Assembly: GCA_019639175.1 (NCBI GenBank)
Contig: JAHBSK010000009.1
Location: 89,834-153,833 of the forward strand
Length of the DNA: 64,000 nucleotides
Direction: 5' to 3'
Origin: Acidobacteriota bacterium
GTDB lineage: Bacteria > Acidobacteriota > Blastocatellia > Pyrinomonadales > Pyrinomonadaceae
The position numbers and the translations under genes were made by a program. Position 1 is the first letter of the stretch. Each line of letters begins with the position of its first letter. The notes beneath the pieces were generated by a model. That model was not told where the DNA came from and searched no databases. It was given only the letters and a program-made list of their open reading frames with translations. Below, in pieces: positions 9,349 through 18,609 of this stretch.

Positions 9349-9402
9349 TCAATAACGCTGTTGCGGGCATGTACAGAAAGCTGTTAAAGGTGGGCATAAA
9401 CT

Positions 9403-9490
9403 TGGTGCCGGAGGTCGGACTCGAACCGACATGGGCGTAAAGCCCGCCAGATTTTGAGTCTGGTGCGTATACCAATTTCGCCACTCCGGC
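9403..9490 (-). tRNA. tRNA-Leu (anticodon CAA)
   Basis: On the minus strand a 7-bp acceptor stem GCCGGAG/CTCCGGC closes a full cloverleaf with a T arm reading GGTTCGAGTCC. The anticodon loop CTCAAAA gives anticodon CAA, reading UUG. The long variable arm (GGGC-TTTAC-GCCC) is the class II feature expected for leucine tRNA. CCA is encoded at the 3' end (9403-9405). Confidence 0.95.
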
Positions 9491-9610
9491 GCGAACTAAA
9501 GATATTAAGCCCTATGGCTTGCCGAGGTCAAGACAATCAAGCGTTTCGGGCAGAAATTTGACAGGGAAAATCTAAACCGCTTCACGCCTGTTCGTTGTCA
9601 TATCTGCCCG

Positions 9611-9898
9611 TTATTTGTCCAATTCGTCTATTTTGGCGGCGACGGCAAAGTCAACATCGGTTATTCCTTCCCGGTCGTGTGTCATCAGTTCAAGCTCCGC
9701 ATAGCCCCAGCCGAATGTGATGTCAGGATGATGATCCGCGGCTTCGGCGATAGAGCCGACCTTGTTGACAAAAGCAAGGCTTTCGGCAAAATTCTCAAAT
9801 TCAGTACGTTTTCTGAGGCGTCCTTCGACAAATTTCCAGTCTTTAAGCTCGCTGAGCCGTTCGTTGACCTCAGCATCGGAAAGTTTTTTGCGTTCCAT
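9611..9898 (-). CDS. 4a-hydroxytetrahydrobiopterin dehydratase (PCD/DCoH)
   Basis: Small pterin dehydratase that recycles the carbinolamine formed by aromatic amino acid hydroxylases. It may also serve in other pterin chemistry. The active-site signature 'ADHHPDITFGWGYAELELMTHD' region carries the paired His residues and the later 'GITDVDFAVAAKID'. 95 residues from the ATG at 9898, which has GGAG nine bases upstream; the longer reading from a TTG at 9913 has none. No aromatic amino acid hydroxylase gene is nearby. Confidence 0.9.
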   Translation of the reverse strand: MERKKLSDAEVNERLSELKDWKFVEGRLRKRTEFENFAESLAFVNKVGSIAEAADHHPDITFGWGYAELELMTHDREGITDVDFAVAAKIDELDK

Positions 9899-9956
9899 TT
9901 GTTTATGCTCCAAAACGGTTAGGCTATACTATGGTTTTATATAATACAACGATAAG

Positions 9957-10502
9957 ATGCGAGCCTATATGAACAACAGAGCTTATTTATTGATATTGGT
10001 TTTGATCGCAGCGGCGATGGCAGGCGCCTGTTCAGGCCCGGACAAACCGGCAACGCCGCTTGAAACACTTCAGACCTACACAAAGGCGATGAAGAGAAAA
10101 GACCTGACGGCAATGAAGCTTTTACTGTCAGCGGACTCAATAAAAATGTACGAGGCCGAGGCAAAGTCGCAGGGCGTTCCCCTTGATGAGATCATAAAAC
10201 GTGAAGCTCTCGTAGGTGAAAACCAGAAAACCTTTGAATTCAAAGATGAAAAGATCGATGAAAAAGCAGCTACCATCGAGGTAAAGAATTCATTCGGCAA
10301 CTGGGAAACCATCTATTTCGTTAATGAGGACGATCAGTGGAAAATTGACAAAAAAGGCAGTTCGGAGCGAATGATCCGCGAGATAGAAGAACTGAACCGC
10401 CAAAGGCTTGACGACGCCATCAATCAGGGCCGGCAAGACCCTGATCCTATGGCGTCGCCCACACCGATAGAGGATTTTCCGGTTCCGGACCATAAGGATT
10501 AG
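9957..10502 (+). CDS. Predicted lipoprotein with NTF2-like domain
   Basis: 181 residues. The signal peptide ends in lipobox MAGAC (Cys at about residue 25), so the protein is predicted to be lipidated. The body resembles DUF4878/NTF2-like lipoproteins: a helix 'PLETLQTYTKAMKRKDLTAMKLLLS' and a sheet 'NWETIYFVNEDDQWKIDKKG'. The acidic C-terminal tail is Pro-rich and probably disordered. It sits 21 bases before the DUF1015 gene. Function unknown. Confidence 0.7.
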   Translation: MRAYMNNRAYLLILVLIAAAMAGACSGPDKPATPLETLQTYTKAMKRKDLTAMKLLLSADSIKMYEAEAKSQGVPLDEIIKREALVGENQKTFEFKDEKIDEKAATIEVKNSFGNWETIYFVNEDDQWKIDKKGSSERMIREIEELNRQRLDDAINQGRQDPDPMASPTPIEDFPVPDHKD

Positions 10503-10523
10503 CAGCATTGAAAAGGAGTTAAA

Positions 10524-11729
10524 GTGGCAATCGTAAAACCATTTCGAGCCTTGAGGCCCGACGAGGAAAAAGTTCAGAACGTCGCAAGCGTCCCGTACGA
10601 TGTTATCTATGAGGAAGAGGTCCGCGCGGTCACGGCAGAAAATCCGCTCAGTTTTTTGCGGATAAGCCGGGCCGAGGCGGAATGTGAGAATTCCGTGGAC
10701 ACGGATCACAAGCGGTCACGCGAAAATTTTGAGGACTTTATAAAACGCGGCGTGCTTGTACAGGACGAAGACCCGGCGTTTTATCTCTATCGCCTTACGG
10801 CGGCTGACGGACACGCTCAAACAGGAATTGTCGCGGGCTGCTCGCTCGAAGAGTATGAGCACGGCAAGATAAAAAAGCATGAAAAGACACGTCCTGACAA
10901 GGTCGAGGACAGAAAATCCCACATGCTGGCACTACGGGCACAGACCGGGCTGATATTTTTGGCATATCGTGAAACACCGGCGATAGATGCAATTATTTCT
11001 GATGTTACAAGCCAACCGGCGCTTTATGATTTTGTCGCTGATGACGGTGTCAGACAGACGGTTTGGAAAATGAGCGAAACAGAGAGGCTGGCAAATGCCT
11101 TTGCCGAGGTCGATGCCCTGTATGTCGCAGACGGCCATCACCGCATAGAGAGCGCATATCAGGCGCGAAATGCCATCGGCGACGCGTCGTCAGGCAGCGA
11201 ACATGAATATGTAATGGCGGGTGTTTTTCCGGCCCGTGACCTTCGCATATTGGCATACAATCGGATCGTGCGCGGTTATGAGGATCTTTCCGATAGGGAC
11301 ATCCTCGACGCCATCGCCAAAAATTTTTCTGTCAGGGAAACTTCCGTTAAGATCCCCGCAAAACGCGGCGATGTATGTATGTATCTTGGCGGCAAATGGC
11401 ATGAAATGAGCTTTGTCGGGACATTGCCGGCGGATGCGGGGCCAACGGACCGGCTTGATGTCAGCATCGTCCAGCATTACATAATGGAACCGGTTTTTGG
11501 GATCGGCGACCCGAGAACGGATGAGCGTATAGGTTTTGTCGGCGGCGCTCGCGGCACCGAGGAACTGGAGCATTTGGTTGACAGCGGCGAGGCACGTGCT
11601 GCATTTTCACTGTTTCCGACGACGATGGACGACCTCCTTGCGGTTTCGGACATGGGCGAGATAATGCCGCCGAAATCGACATGGTTCGAACCGAAACTGA
11701 AGGACGGACTTTTTATTCATCGGATCTGA
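10524..11729 (+). CDS. DUF1015 family protein
   Basis: 401 residues from GTG 10524, with AAGGAG just upstream. It starts with the family's 'IVKPFRALRP' and 'VASVPYDVIYEEE', then 'FYLYRLTAADGHAQTGIVAGCSLEEYEHGKIKKHEKTR' (read in parts) and 'LYVADGHHRIESAY'. Many members lie beside serine or vitamin B6 genes, and here pdxH follows after 30 bases, which suggests a link to PLP or amino acid metabolism. The biochemical role of the family is not established. Confidence 0.9.
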   Translation: MAIVKPFRALRPDEEKVQNVASVPYDVIYEEEVRAVTAENPLSFLRISRAEAECENSVDTDHKRSRENFEDFIKRGVLVQDEDPAFYLYRLTAADGHAQTGIVAGCSLEEYEHGKIKKHEKTRPDKVEDRKSHMLALRAQTGLIFLAYRETPAIDAIISDVTSQPALYDFVADDGVRQTVWKMSETERLANAFAEVDALYVADGHHRIESAYQARNAIGDASSGSEHEYVMAGVFPARDLRILAYNRIVRGYEDLSDRDILDAIAKNFSVRETSVKIPAKRGDVCMYLGGKWHEMSFVGTLPADAGPTDRLDVSIVQHYIMEPVFGIGDPRTDERIGFVGGARGTEELEHLVDSGEARAAFSLFPTTMDDLLAVSDMGEIMPPKSTWFEPKLKDGLFIHRI

Positions 11730-11759
11730 CCTGAGCGGCCGCAATATTTCATTTACGTT

Positions 11760-12401
11760 ATGAACAAACACGAGCTTGCAGATCTGCGTAGGGATTTTGC
11801 GGTAGGAGGACTCTCGGAATCTGACATTGCCGCGAATCCTTTCGAGCAGTTTGCCGTTTGGATGAATGACGCGCTCAAAGCGGACATTATCGACGCGAAC
11901 GCGATGACGGTTTCGACCGTCGGCGAGGACGGACGGCCTTCGGTTAGGGTCGTTCTGCTGAAATACTACGGTGAGGAAGGCTTTGCATTTTTCACAAATT
12001 ACGAGAGCAAAAAAGGCCGTGACCTGACAGCAAACCCTTTCGCCGCAATGCATTTTTTCTGGCCGCAGCTTGACCGTCAGGTTGCCGTTTATGGCCGAGT
12101 CGAGAAAACATCTCGTGAGGAATCGGAAAAATATTTCAAATCACGCCCGGTCGATAGCAGAATTGCCGCGTGGGCTTCTGCTCAAAGCCGCGTGATCGAG
12201 TCGCGCGATGTTCTGGACAAAAGATTTGAAGAATACAAGGAACAGTTCGGTCACGATGTTCCGCTGCCGCCATTTTGGGGCGGCTTTCGCCTGACACCGG
12301 AAAGATTCGAGTTCTGGCAAGGCCGTCAGAACCGCCTGCATGACCGCATTTGCTATCAGCAGGACGGCGATGCGTGGACGATCACGCGCTTGTCCCCGTG
12401 A
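11760..12401 (+). CDS. pdxH: Pyridoxamine 5'-phosphate oxidase
   Basis: FMN-dependent enzyme that oxidises pyridoxine or pyridoxamine 5'-phosphate to pyridoxal 5'-phosphate. Motifs: 'AMTVSTVGEDGRPSVRVVLLK' (FMN phosphate site, in parts), 'FFTNYESKKGRDLTANP', 'QVAVYGRVEKTSREESEKYF', 'SRPVDSRIAAWAS', and the C-terminal 'RLHDRICYQQDGDAWTITRLSP', which carries the substrate-binding RxH. 213 residues, full length. It is 30 bases downstream of the DUF1015 gene and probably co-transcribed. Confidence 0.96.
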   Translation: MNKHELADLRRDFAVGGLSESDIAANPFEQFAVWMNDALKADIIDANAMTVSTVGEDGRPSVRVVLLKYYGEEGFAFFTNYESKKGRDLTANPFAAMHFFWPQLDRQVAVYGRVEKTSREESEKYFKSRPVDSRIAAWASAQSRVIESRDVLDKRFEEYKEQFGHDVPLPPFWGGFRLTPERFEFWQGRQNRLHDRICYQQDGDAWTITRLSP

Positions 12402-12555
12402 CCGAGGAAACCTCGAATCATTTCCAAACAGGATCGCCTCGTTCTCGAACTCAAAATGCAGTGTCTGCTTCAAATTCATCATAGGGGTTGTCCTCTTTCC
12501 TGTATTTGTCGATAATTTAGACGTTGGCCCCCTGAGTATTTCTTCCAAAATTTTT

Positions 12556-13074
12556 ATGATCGAGACCGAACGCCTCTTTTTTCGCAAATTCACTGAAGCC
12601 GATCTGCCGTGGCTTATTGAAAATCGTTCACCGGCGGCGGTCAATCGCTACCTCGGCGGTGTGAAGATGCAAAATCCGGAAGCCCTAGCCGTCCGCATAA
12701 GATTTTATATGGACTGCTATGACAAACACGGTGTCGGAATGTATGCGATGGGTTTGAAGGAAACCGGTGAGCTTATAGGGTCGAGCGGCTTGCAGCCGCT
12801 TGAAGAGACCGGCGAGATAGAGGTAGGTTACAATCTCGCTGAAAAACACTGGCGGCAGGGCTACGGTTACGAATGTGCAATGGGCTGGCTGAAATACGGT
12901 TTTGAAACCGCCGGACTGGAACGCATAGTCGCGGTCGCCCATCCTGAGAACACAGGTTCGTGGCGCATAATGGAAAAATGCGGAATGAAGTTTGAAGGCC
13001 GCCAGACGCATTATGGAATGGAATGTGTTTTGTATGCGATATCCGCAGAAACGTGGAATAATGTTTCCCGTTGA
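12556..13074 (+). CDS. GNAT-family acetyltransferase, RimJ/RimL-like
   Basis: 172 residues from ATG 12556, which gives the classic 'IETERLFFRKFTEADLPWL' beginning. The frame is open further upstream, but that part overlaps pdxH and shows no homology. 'EIEVGYNLAEKHWRQGYGYECAMGWLKYGFE' (in parts) is the acetyl-CoA site, and 'HPENTGSWRIMEKCGMKFEG' is the C-terminal signature of this subgroup. Substrate unknown. The 154 bases between pdxH and this gene hold a weak hairpin but no other gene I can support. Confidence 0.85.
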   Translation: MIETERLFFRKFTEADLPWLIENRSPAAVNRYLGGVKMQNPEALAVRIRFYMDCYDKHGVGMYAMGLKETGELIGSSGLQPLEETGEIEVGYNLAEKHWRQGYGYECAMGWLKYGFETAGLERIVAVAHPENTGSWRIMEKCGMKFEGRQTHYGMECVLYAISAETWNNVSR

Positions 13075-13086
13075 TCTATAAAAACC

Positions 13087-13611
13087 ATGCAGCCCAGTTA
13101 TCCAAAATTGATATTCGCCATTGTGGCTACGCTGTATTTTCTCTGGATAGCCTATGATCCTATGCAGGGCAGTTTTCTTGACCTTGTCGATCTGCCTATT
13201 CACGAAACAGGGCATCTGCTTTTTCAACCGTTCGGCGAATTTATGATGATCGCTGGCGGGACGATATTTCAGATATTCTTTCCGGCCGTTTTTGTGGGAT
13301 ATTTTATTTGGCAGCAGAAACCATATTCGGCCGCGATGGTGCTTTTCTGGGTCGGGCAGAGCATGTTTCACGTTTGGGTCTATGCCGCTGACGCAGTTGT
13401 TATGCAGCTGATGCTGACGAGCGGCATGACCGGTTCGGAAGGCGGTTTTCACGACTGGAACTATATGCTGACCGAGTTTGCCATTTTGCATCAAACCAAA
13501 ACGGTTGCCGGCATCATAAGGGCGATAGCAACACTTACCACGATTACAGCGGCCGTGCTTTCGATCTACTATTCGTTTGTGCCGGAGGCCGACACCGACC
13601 TCGATCTATGA
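13087..13611 (+). CDS. Integral membrane protein with HExGH motif (M50-like)
   Basis: 174 residues with about four hydrophobic segments (first at residues 8-25). After the first helix comes 'LPIHETGHLLFQPFGEF', whose HExxH plus Gly matches the zinc-binding helix of M50 site-2-type peptidases. A second His/Asp-rich site, 'GGFHDWNYML', could complete the metal site. Function is otherwise unknown. Its stop overlaps the next gene start by four bases (ATGA), so it is translationally coupled to the SDR gene. Confidence 0.65.
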   Translation: MQPSYPKLIFAIVATLYFLWIAYDPMQGSFLDLVDLPIHETGHLLFQPFGEFMMIAGGTIFQIFFPAVFVGYFIWQQKPYSAAMVLFWVGQSMFHVWVYAADAVVMQLMLTSGMTGSEGGFHDWNYMLTEFAILHQTKTVAGIIRAIATLTTITAAVLSIYYSFVPEADTDLDL

Positions 13612-14393
13612 GCTATACTTTGATAACAGGAGCTTCGGGCGGCATCGGAGAGGCATTTGCGCGCAGGCTGGCAAAGGATGGCCGTGACCTGATCCTGGTC
13701 GCGCGTTCGGGTGAGAAGCTGGAAGCTCTGTGCAGAGAACTCGAAGATGGATTCTCAGTAAAGGCGGAACACATTGTTCAGGACCTTGCGGAACCTAATG
13801 CCGATAAACGCATTTTTGATGAGACAGAGCGGTCAGGCTGGGAAGTTGAATGGCTCATTAACAACGCCGGATTTGGTTCGCAGGGCGATTTTGCAGAGCT
13901 TTCCATTGAACGTGAACTGGAGATGATCCGCCTGAACATAACCGCACTTGTAGGGATGACGCATCGCTATCTGGGAAAGATGCGTGAACGCGGTTCAGGC
14001 ACGATCATAAACATTTCTTCGGCGGCGGGATTTCAGCCGGTTCCGTTCATGGCAACATACGCCGCCACAAAGGCTTTTGTTACATCATTTACAGAAGCAA
14101 TAGCCGAGGAAAACCGTCCTTTTGGAATAAAGATACTGGCGGTTTGTCCCGGTTCCACAAGGACAAATTTCTTCAATGCGTCGGGCATTGAAAGGGCGAC
14201 CACGTTCAAAGGACAGCAAACGGTCGAGGATGTAGTTGAAACTACTTTGAGGGCGGTCAAAACAGGACGCGCAAAAGTTATTTCAGGCTGGGCGAATTTT
14301 GCGGTGGCTGCCGCAGCCAATTTTATGCCAAATGCACTGATCACAAGAATAGTTTCACGCGGACTGCGTTCGCGTTATCAAAAAAAGATATGA
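13608..14393 (+). CDS. Short-chain dehydrogenase/reductase
   Basis: 261 residues, classical SDR. The cofactor loop is TGASGGIGEAFA at the N-terminus, with the structural motif NNAG near residue 85. The catalytic Ser lies in 'INISSAAG', and the Tyr and Lys in YAATK. The closest general group is the YdfG/DltE-like oxidoreductases. Substrate unknown. It overlaps both neighbours by four bases, forming a three-gene coupled unit. Confidence 0.9.
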   Translation: MSYTLITGASGGIGEAFARRLAKDGRDLILVARSGEKLEALCRELEDGFSVKAEHIVQDLAEPNADKRIFDETERSGWEVEWLINNAGFGSQGDFAELSIERELEMIRLNITALVGMTHRYLGKMRERGSGTIINISSAAGFQPVPFMATYAATKAFVTSFTEAIAEENRPFGIKILAVCPGSTRTNFFNASGIERATTFKGQQTVEDVVETTLRAVKTGRAKVISGWANFAVAAAANFMPNALITRIVSRGLRSRYQKKI

Positions 14394-15220
14394 AGGTCAC
14401 GGTACTCGGCAGCGGTTCAACCGGAAATGCCGTGCTTATTTCCAGCGATACGACCAACGTTCTGGTCGATGCCGGTTTGAGCGCGAGAGAGATCTTGCGC
14501 CGTTTGTCAGAGGTCGGCGTTGCGTCGGACAAACTGGACGCGATACTCATCACTCACGAACATGGCGATCACGCCGGCGGCCTTCGCGTGCTTCTTTCTC
14601 AGGTCGGATGTCCCGTTTTTATGTCCGGCGCGACCGAAGATGCCTATTATTCAAACAGGAAAATTGATGCCAAAGGAAACGGAGAAGGCATAAAACGCCG
14701 CGACGCCTTAAAGGGACGGACAGCCGATATTGTTTCAGATCAGGAATTCAGGATCGGCGATATAGATTTTGAGCCTTTTTCGCTTCCGCACGATGCGGCT
14801 GATAATTTCGGCTTTGTCGCAAAACACCACGGGACAAAGATAGCCACGGCCATGGATCTCGGCCATTTCACACCTTTGATAAAAGAGAAACTGCTTGGCT
14901 GTGATGTCATTGTGGTCGAATCAAACCACAGCCGCGATATGCTGCGGACCTGTTCGGTCTATTCCTGGGAACTTAAACAGAGAATAGCCGCAAAGACGGG
15001 ACATTTATCAAACGAAGACCTGGCTGATTGGCTGACAGACGGATTTGACGGTTCGGCAAGGCATATCGTTTTGACGCATCTTTCGCAAAGGGCGAACGAC
15101 CCGCATCTTGCACGAATAACGGCCGAATCGGCTCTTAAAATGAGGTCGCCTCTTTTTCGAGCAGAAACCACAATAACCATCTCAGCGCCAAAGTCACCGA
15201 CGCCGTGGATATATTTGTAA
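14390..15220 (+). CDS. MBL-fold metallo-hydrolase, YycJ/WalJ-like
   Basis: 276 residues. Starts 'MKVTVLGSGSTGNAVLI', followed by the metal motif THEHGDH, then 'HDAADNFGFV', 'AMDLGHFT' and 'VVESNHSRDML', as in the YycJ/WalJ group of nuclease-like beta-lactamase-fold proteins. Members are linked to DNA repair or cell-wall control, but the substrate here cannot be read. It is coupled by an ATGA overlap to the SDR gene. Confidence 0.88.
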   Translation: MKVTVLGSGSTGNAVLISSDTTNVLVDAGLSAREILRRLSEVGVASDKLDAILITHEHGDHAGGLRVLLSQVGCPVFMSGATEDAYYSNRKIDAKGNGEGIKRRDALKGRTADIVSDQEFRIGDIDFEPFSLPHDAADNFGFVAKHHGTKIATAMDLGHFTPLIKEKLLGCDVIVVESNHSRDMLRTCSVYSWELKQRIAAKTGHLSNEDLADWLTDGFDGSARHIVLTHLSQRANDPHLARITAESALKMRSPLFRAETTITISAPKSPTPWIYL

Positions 15221-15347
15221 AAAGGGTGTGTTTCACCGGCATTTGTGAGTTGGTCGCAAACAGAGCATGTGCTATCCTTTTTCAAAATCCGGTAGTACTT
15301 TCATTTGATCATTTACAATTTAAAACTAATTCAAAGGAGCTGAATAC

Positions 15348-15680
15348 ATGGCGGGAAAATTTGAGATAAAAGTAGGAAAAAACGGAAAGACCCATTTTAA
15401 CCTTAAAGCATCGAACGGTCAGATAATTCTGACCAGCGAAAAATATGAATCGCGTAAAAGCTGTGAGAACGGAATTGAATCCGTAAGAAAAAACTCTGGC
15501 AACGACGCACGTTTTGAACGCAAAACAGCAAAGGACGGCTCGCCTTATTTTGTGCTGAAGGCCGCTAACGGCGAGGTCATCGGCAAGAGCGAGATGTATA
15601 AGACCAAGGCGTCGATGGAGAATGGCATCGCATCAGTAGGAAAGAACGCACCGGACGCTGCTGTTGTCGATGCAAAGTAA
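15348..15680 (+). CDS. YegP-like DUF1508 protein, two repeats
   Basis: 110 residues in two tandem copies of the DUF1508 fold: 'KFEIKVGKNGKTHFNLKASNGQII' and 'RFERKTAKDGSPYFVLKAANGEVI' (each shown in part), with 'SRKSCENGIESV' and 'TKASMENGIASV' as the helix after each. Conserved small cytoplasmic protein of unclear role. AAAGGAG precedes the start. It is monocistronic, with its own upstream region and a good terminator. Confidence 0.92.
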   Translation: MAGKFEIKVGKNGKTHFNLKASNGQIILTSEKYESRKSCENGIESVRKNSGNDARFERKTAKDGSPYFVLKAANGEVIGKSEMYKTKASMENGIASVGKNAPDAAVVDAK

Positions 15681-15713
15681 ATTAAAGATCTTTTGGGATA
15701 GATCTTCGAAAGC

Positions 15714-15740
15714 AGCCCTGGCTTTTTCGCCGGGGCTTTT
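15714..15740 (+). terminator. Rho-independent terminator after the DUF1508 gene
   Basis: Nine-base-pair GC-rich stem AGCCCTGGC/GCCGGGGCT (one wobble) with loop TTTTTC and a short T tract. Confidence 0.85.
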
Positions 15741-15755
15741 CAAATTCTTAAGTGT

Positions 15756-16934
15756 ATGAAAAAGCGAACCCGTCTCGGCATCGAGGTTTTGTTGAATGAA
15801 AAGATAGATGTGTTGAAAGGACAGCGCATCGGACTGGTCTGCAATCAGGCGTCGGTTTTGCCCGACAGTTTCCGCCACGCGGCGGATGTGTTCTTTGAAC
15901 ATCCTGAAATAGATCTGACGACACTGTTCGGGCCGCAGCACGGCATTCGCGGTGATGTTCAATACAACATGATCGAAACGCCGCATGTCCGCGACGCGCG
16001 CACCGGCATAATGGTCTATTCGCTCTACAGCGAAGTGCGCGAGCCGACAGAAGAGATGCTGGCAGATGTGGATACGATAGTTGTCGATCTTCAGGACGTC
16101 GGCTGCCGCATATATACGTTCGTTTACACGATGGCGAACTGTATGCGTGCCGCAGCCAAATATGGCAAACGCGTGGTCGTATGCGATCGACCTAACCCGA
16201 TAAACGGCAACGCTATCGAAGGCAACATTACCGAAGACGAATTCACATCGTTCGTCGGGCAATTCGCCTTGCCGACACGCCACGGAATGACCATCGGCGA
16301 GCTTGCGAAAATGTTCAATGAGCATTTCGGCATCGGCTGTGACCTCGAGGTGATCGAGATGACGGACTGGAGCCGAGAGATGTGGGGCGAAGACACCGGC
16401 CTGCCGTGGATCTTGCCGTCACCGAACATCCCCGATGTCGATACGTGCGTCGTTTTTCCCGCGACCGTTCATCTCGAGGGCACAGAGCTTTCCGAAGGCC
16501 GCGGCACAACGCTGCCTTTCTTCCTTAACGGCGCCCCGTTCATTGACGCTTATGCGTGGGCGGCTGAATTGCGCAACTTCGATCTGCCCGGCGTTGCTTT
16601 CCGCGAAGCATATTTTCAGCCGACCTTCTGCGAATTTGCCGGCCAGACCTGCGGCGGCGTGCAGCTTCACATTACCGACCGCAACGCTTTTACGCCCGTC
16701 ATCACCGGCGTCGCCATGGTAAAGACCGCATACGATCTTTACCCCGATCATTTCCAGTGGCGGCAGAATGACTACGAATACGAATTCGGCAAAAACCCTT
16801 TCGATGTCGTCTGCGGCACCGACAAGATCCGCAAAGCTATCGAAACAGGCGTTTCTCTGAAAGAGATCGAAGATTCGTGGGTGGAAGGATTAAAGGAGTT
16901 TGACGAGATCAGAAAACCGTATCTGTTGTATTGA
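15756..16934 (+). CDS. DUF1343 protein, NamZ-like exo-beta-N-acetylmuramidase
   Basis: 392 residues. The start 'RLGIEVLLNEKIDVLKGQRIGLVCNQASV', 'LFGPQHGIRGDVQ', 'VVDLQDVGCRIYTFVYTMANCM' and 'VVCDRPNPINGNAIEGN' (quoted in parts) are hallmarks of DUF1343. Characterised members (NamZ) remove terminal MurNAc from peptidoglycan fragments. No signal peptide is visible, so this copy may act in the cytoplasm on recycled muropeptides; that is inferred. No other recycling genes are adjacent. Confidence 0.88.
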   Translation: MKKRTRLGIEVLLNEKIDVLKGQRIGLVCNQASVLPDSFRHAADVFFEHPEIDLTTLFGPQHGIRGDVQYNMIETPHVRDARTGIMVYSLYSEVREPTEEMLADVDTIVVDLQDVGCRIYTFVYTMANCMRAAAKYGKRVVVCDRPNPINGNAIEGNITEDEFTSFVGQFALPTRHGMTIGELAKMFNEHFGIGCDLEVIEMTDWSREMWGEDTGLPWILPSPNIPDVDTCVVFPATVHLEGTELSEGRGTTLPFFLNGAPFIDAYAWAAELRNFDLPGVAFREAYFQPTFCEFAGQTCGGVQLHITDRNAFTPVITGVAMVKTAYDLYPDHFQWRQNDYEYEFGKNPFDVVCGTDKIRKAIETGVSLKEIEDSWVEGLKEFDEIRKPYLLY

Positions 16935-16949
16935 CTTTTTGCCTCTTTT

Positions 16950-17014
16950 AACCGCATAGGGACATAAAACACATAGGATTCAACGGTCTAAGTGTTTTAT
17001 ATCCCCATGAGGTT
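16950..17014. terminator. Imperfect palindrome between convergent genes
   Basis: Arms at 16950-16972 and 16992-17014 match at 20 of 23 positions, centred between two genes that face each other. It probably works as a bidirectional terminator. The sequence is of the same spacer-palindrome type seen elsewhere in the window. Confidence 0.6.
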
Positions 17015-17024
17015 AAACTTTAGT

Positions 17025-18548
17025 TCAGAACCAACTACTCTTTTTCTTTGACGAAGATCCGCCGAAGATGCTTCCTAAAACGCCGCGGACGATGGTGTTG
17101 CCGATCTGGCGTCCGATGGATGTAGAGGCCGAGCGAGTGGCGCTTTTTACGACGGATTCGACCAGCGTGTCGGGTTGTCTGGCTTGGGCACGAGCGGCTT
17201 TTTCAGCCTCTTTCTGAGCTTTTGCCTCAGCTTTTGCTGCCTCTTCGGCTGCGGCTGCGGCTGCCTTTTCCTCGCCTTTCGCGGCCAATATCTCGTATGC
17301 CGATTCACGATCAACGATCTCGTCATACTGGCTGCCGATCAGCGAATTTGCTATCAGCGACTGACGTTGTTCAGGCGTGACCGGCCCGATCTGGCTGACC
17401 GGCGGAACTACGAATGCGCGATCTACAACCGCAGGCACGCCTTTTTCATCCAGGCACGAGATCAGCACCTCGCCGACGCCGAGTTCGGTGATGGTTTTGA
17501 CGGTGTCGAGTTCAGGGTTTTCGCGGAAGCTCTTTGCCGCGACCTTAACGGCCTCCTGCTCTTTAGGTGTGTAGGCGCGGAGCGCGTGCTGAAGGCGATT
17601 TCCAAGCTGTGCTAAAACTTTGTCGGGAATATCGGCAGGCGATTGTGTGACAAAATAAACCCCGACGCCTTTTGAACGAATAAGCCTGACGACCTGTTCG
17701 ATCTTATCGACCAAAGCCTTCGGAGCATCGTCAAAAAGCAAGTGGGCCTCATCAAAAAAGAAGACAAGTTTCGGCTTGTCAAGATCACCGGCCTCCGGCA
17801 GATTTTCAAACAGTTCTGACAACAACCACAATAGGAACGTTGAATACAGCTTTGGCGAATTTATCAGATCATCGGCAGCGAGCAAATTTAGAACACCTTT
17901 GCCCTGAAGCGTCTGCATAAAATCATCAAGGGCGACGGCAGGTTCCGCAAAGAAATTTTCCGCTCCCTGCTGTTCCAGCTGCAAAAGCCCACGCTGTATG
18001 GCGCCGACCGATGCTGATGAAACATTGCCGTATTCGGTCGTAAACTGCTTGGCGTTTTCAGCGACGAATTTGAGCATTGACTGCAGATCCTTTAGGTCGA
18101 GCAGCATCATTCCGTTGTCGTCGGCGATCTTGAATGTCAGAGCCAAAACGCCTTCTTGCGTGTCGTTAAGCTGCAAGATGCGTGCGAGCAGCAGCGGCCC
18201 CATTTCTGAGATCGTCGATCTGAGCGGGTGTCCCTGTTTGCCGAAAACGTCCCACAGCGTGACGGGCGAGCCTTCGAAAGCGGTCGTTTCTGCAAGGCCA
18301 AGCTGTGTCAGGCGTTCGCCGATCTTGCCGGACAATGATCCGGGTTGGCTGATGCCGGTCAGGTCGCCCTTGATATCCGCAATGAAAACAGGAACGCCGC
18401 GTTGGCTGAATCCTTCGGCCAGTCGCTGAAGCGTCACGGTCTTTCCGGTTCCGGTCGCTCCGGTAATGACGCCGTGGCGATTCGCCATCTGCATCAACAG
18501 GTTAAACTCTTTGTCGTCGCGTTTTGCTGCTAAAATTGGTTCTGCCAT
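17025..18548 (-). CDS. HerA-like ATPase, DUF853/YjgR family
   Basis: 507 residues from ATG 18548, where '[20 protein letters not shown]' matches the family start. Walker A GATGTGKT is at 30-37 and Walker B '[13 protein letters not shown]' follows mid-protein. '[23 protein letters not shown]' is the typical sensor region. An Ala/Lys/Glu-rich coiled segment precedes a Ser/Gly tail ending in SKKKSSWF, also common in this family. It is a predicted DNA-pumping or helicase-like ATPase, but its cellular role is undefined. Confidence 0.9.
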   Translation of the reverse strand: MAEPILAAKRDDKEFNLLMQMANRHGVITGATGTGKTVTLQRLAEGFSQRGVPVFIADIKGDLTGISQPGSLSGKIGERLTQLGLAETTAFEGSPVTLWDVFGKQGHPLRSTISEMGPLLLARILQLNDTQEGVLALTFKIADDNGMMLLDLKDLQSMLKFVAENAKQFTTEYGNVSSASVGAIQRGLLQLEQQGAENFFAEPAVALDDFMQTLQGKGVLNLLAADDLINSPKLYSTFLLWLLSELFENLPEAGDLDKPKLVFFFDEAHLLFDDAPKALVDKIEQVVRLIRSKGVGVYFVTQSPADIPDKVLAQLGNRLQHALRAYTPKEQEAVKVAAKSFRENPELDTVKTITELGVGEVLISCLDEKGVPAVVDRAFVVPPVSQIGPVTPEQRQSLIANSLIGSQYDEIVDRESAYEILAAKGEEKAAAAAAEEAAKAEAKAQKEAEKAARAQARQPDTLVESVVKSATRSASTSIGRQIGNTIVRGVLGSIFGGSSSKKKSSWF

Positions 18549-18609
18549 ATCTGTAAGTATAAGGGTGAAAAGGTAAAAAAGTGAAAAAGTTCCAAAGCCT
18601 TTTTTACTC

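Noticed and set aside
12141..12644. Minus-strand frame across the pdxH end and the spacer
   Set aside because: A start with AGGAAAGAGG upstream (about 12480) is tempting, but most of the frame is antisense to pdxH and the product is not recognisable.
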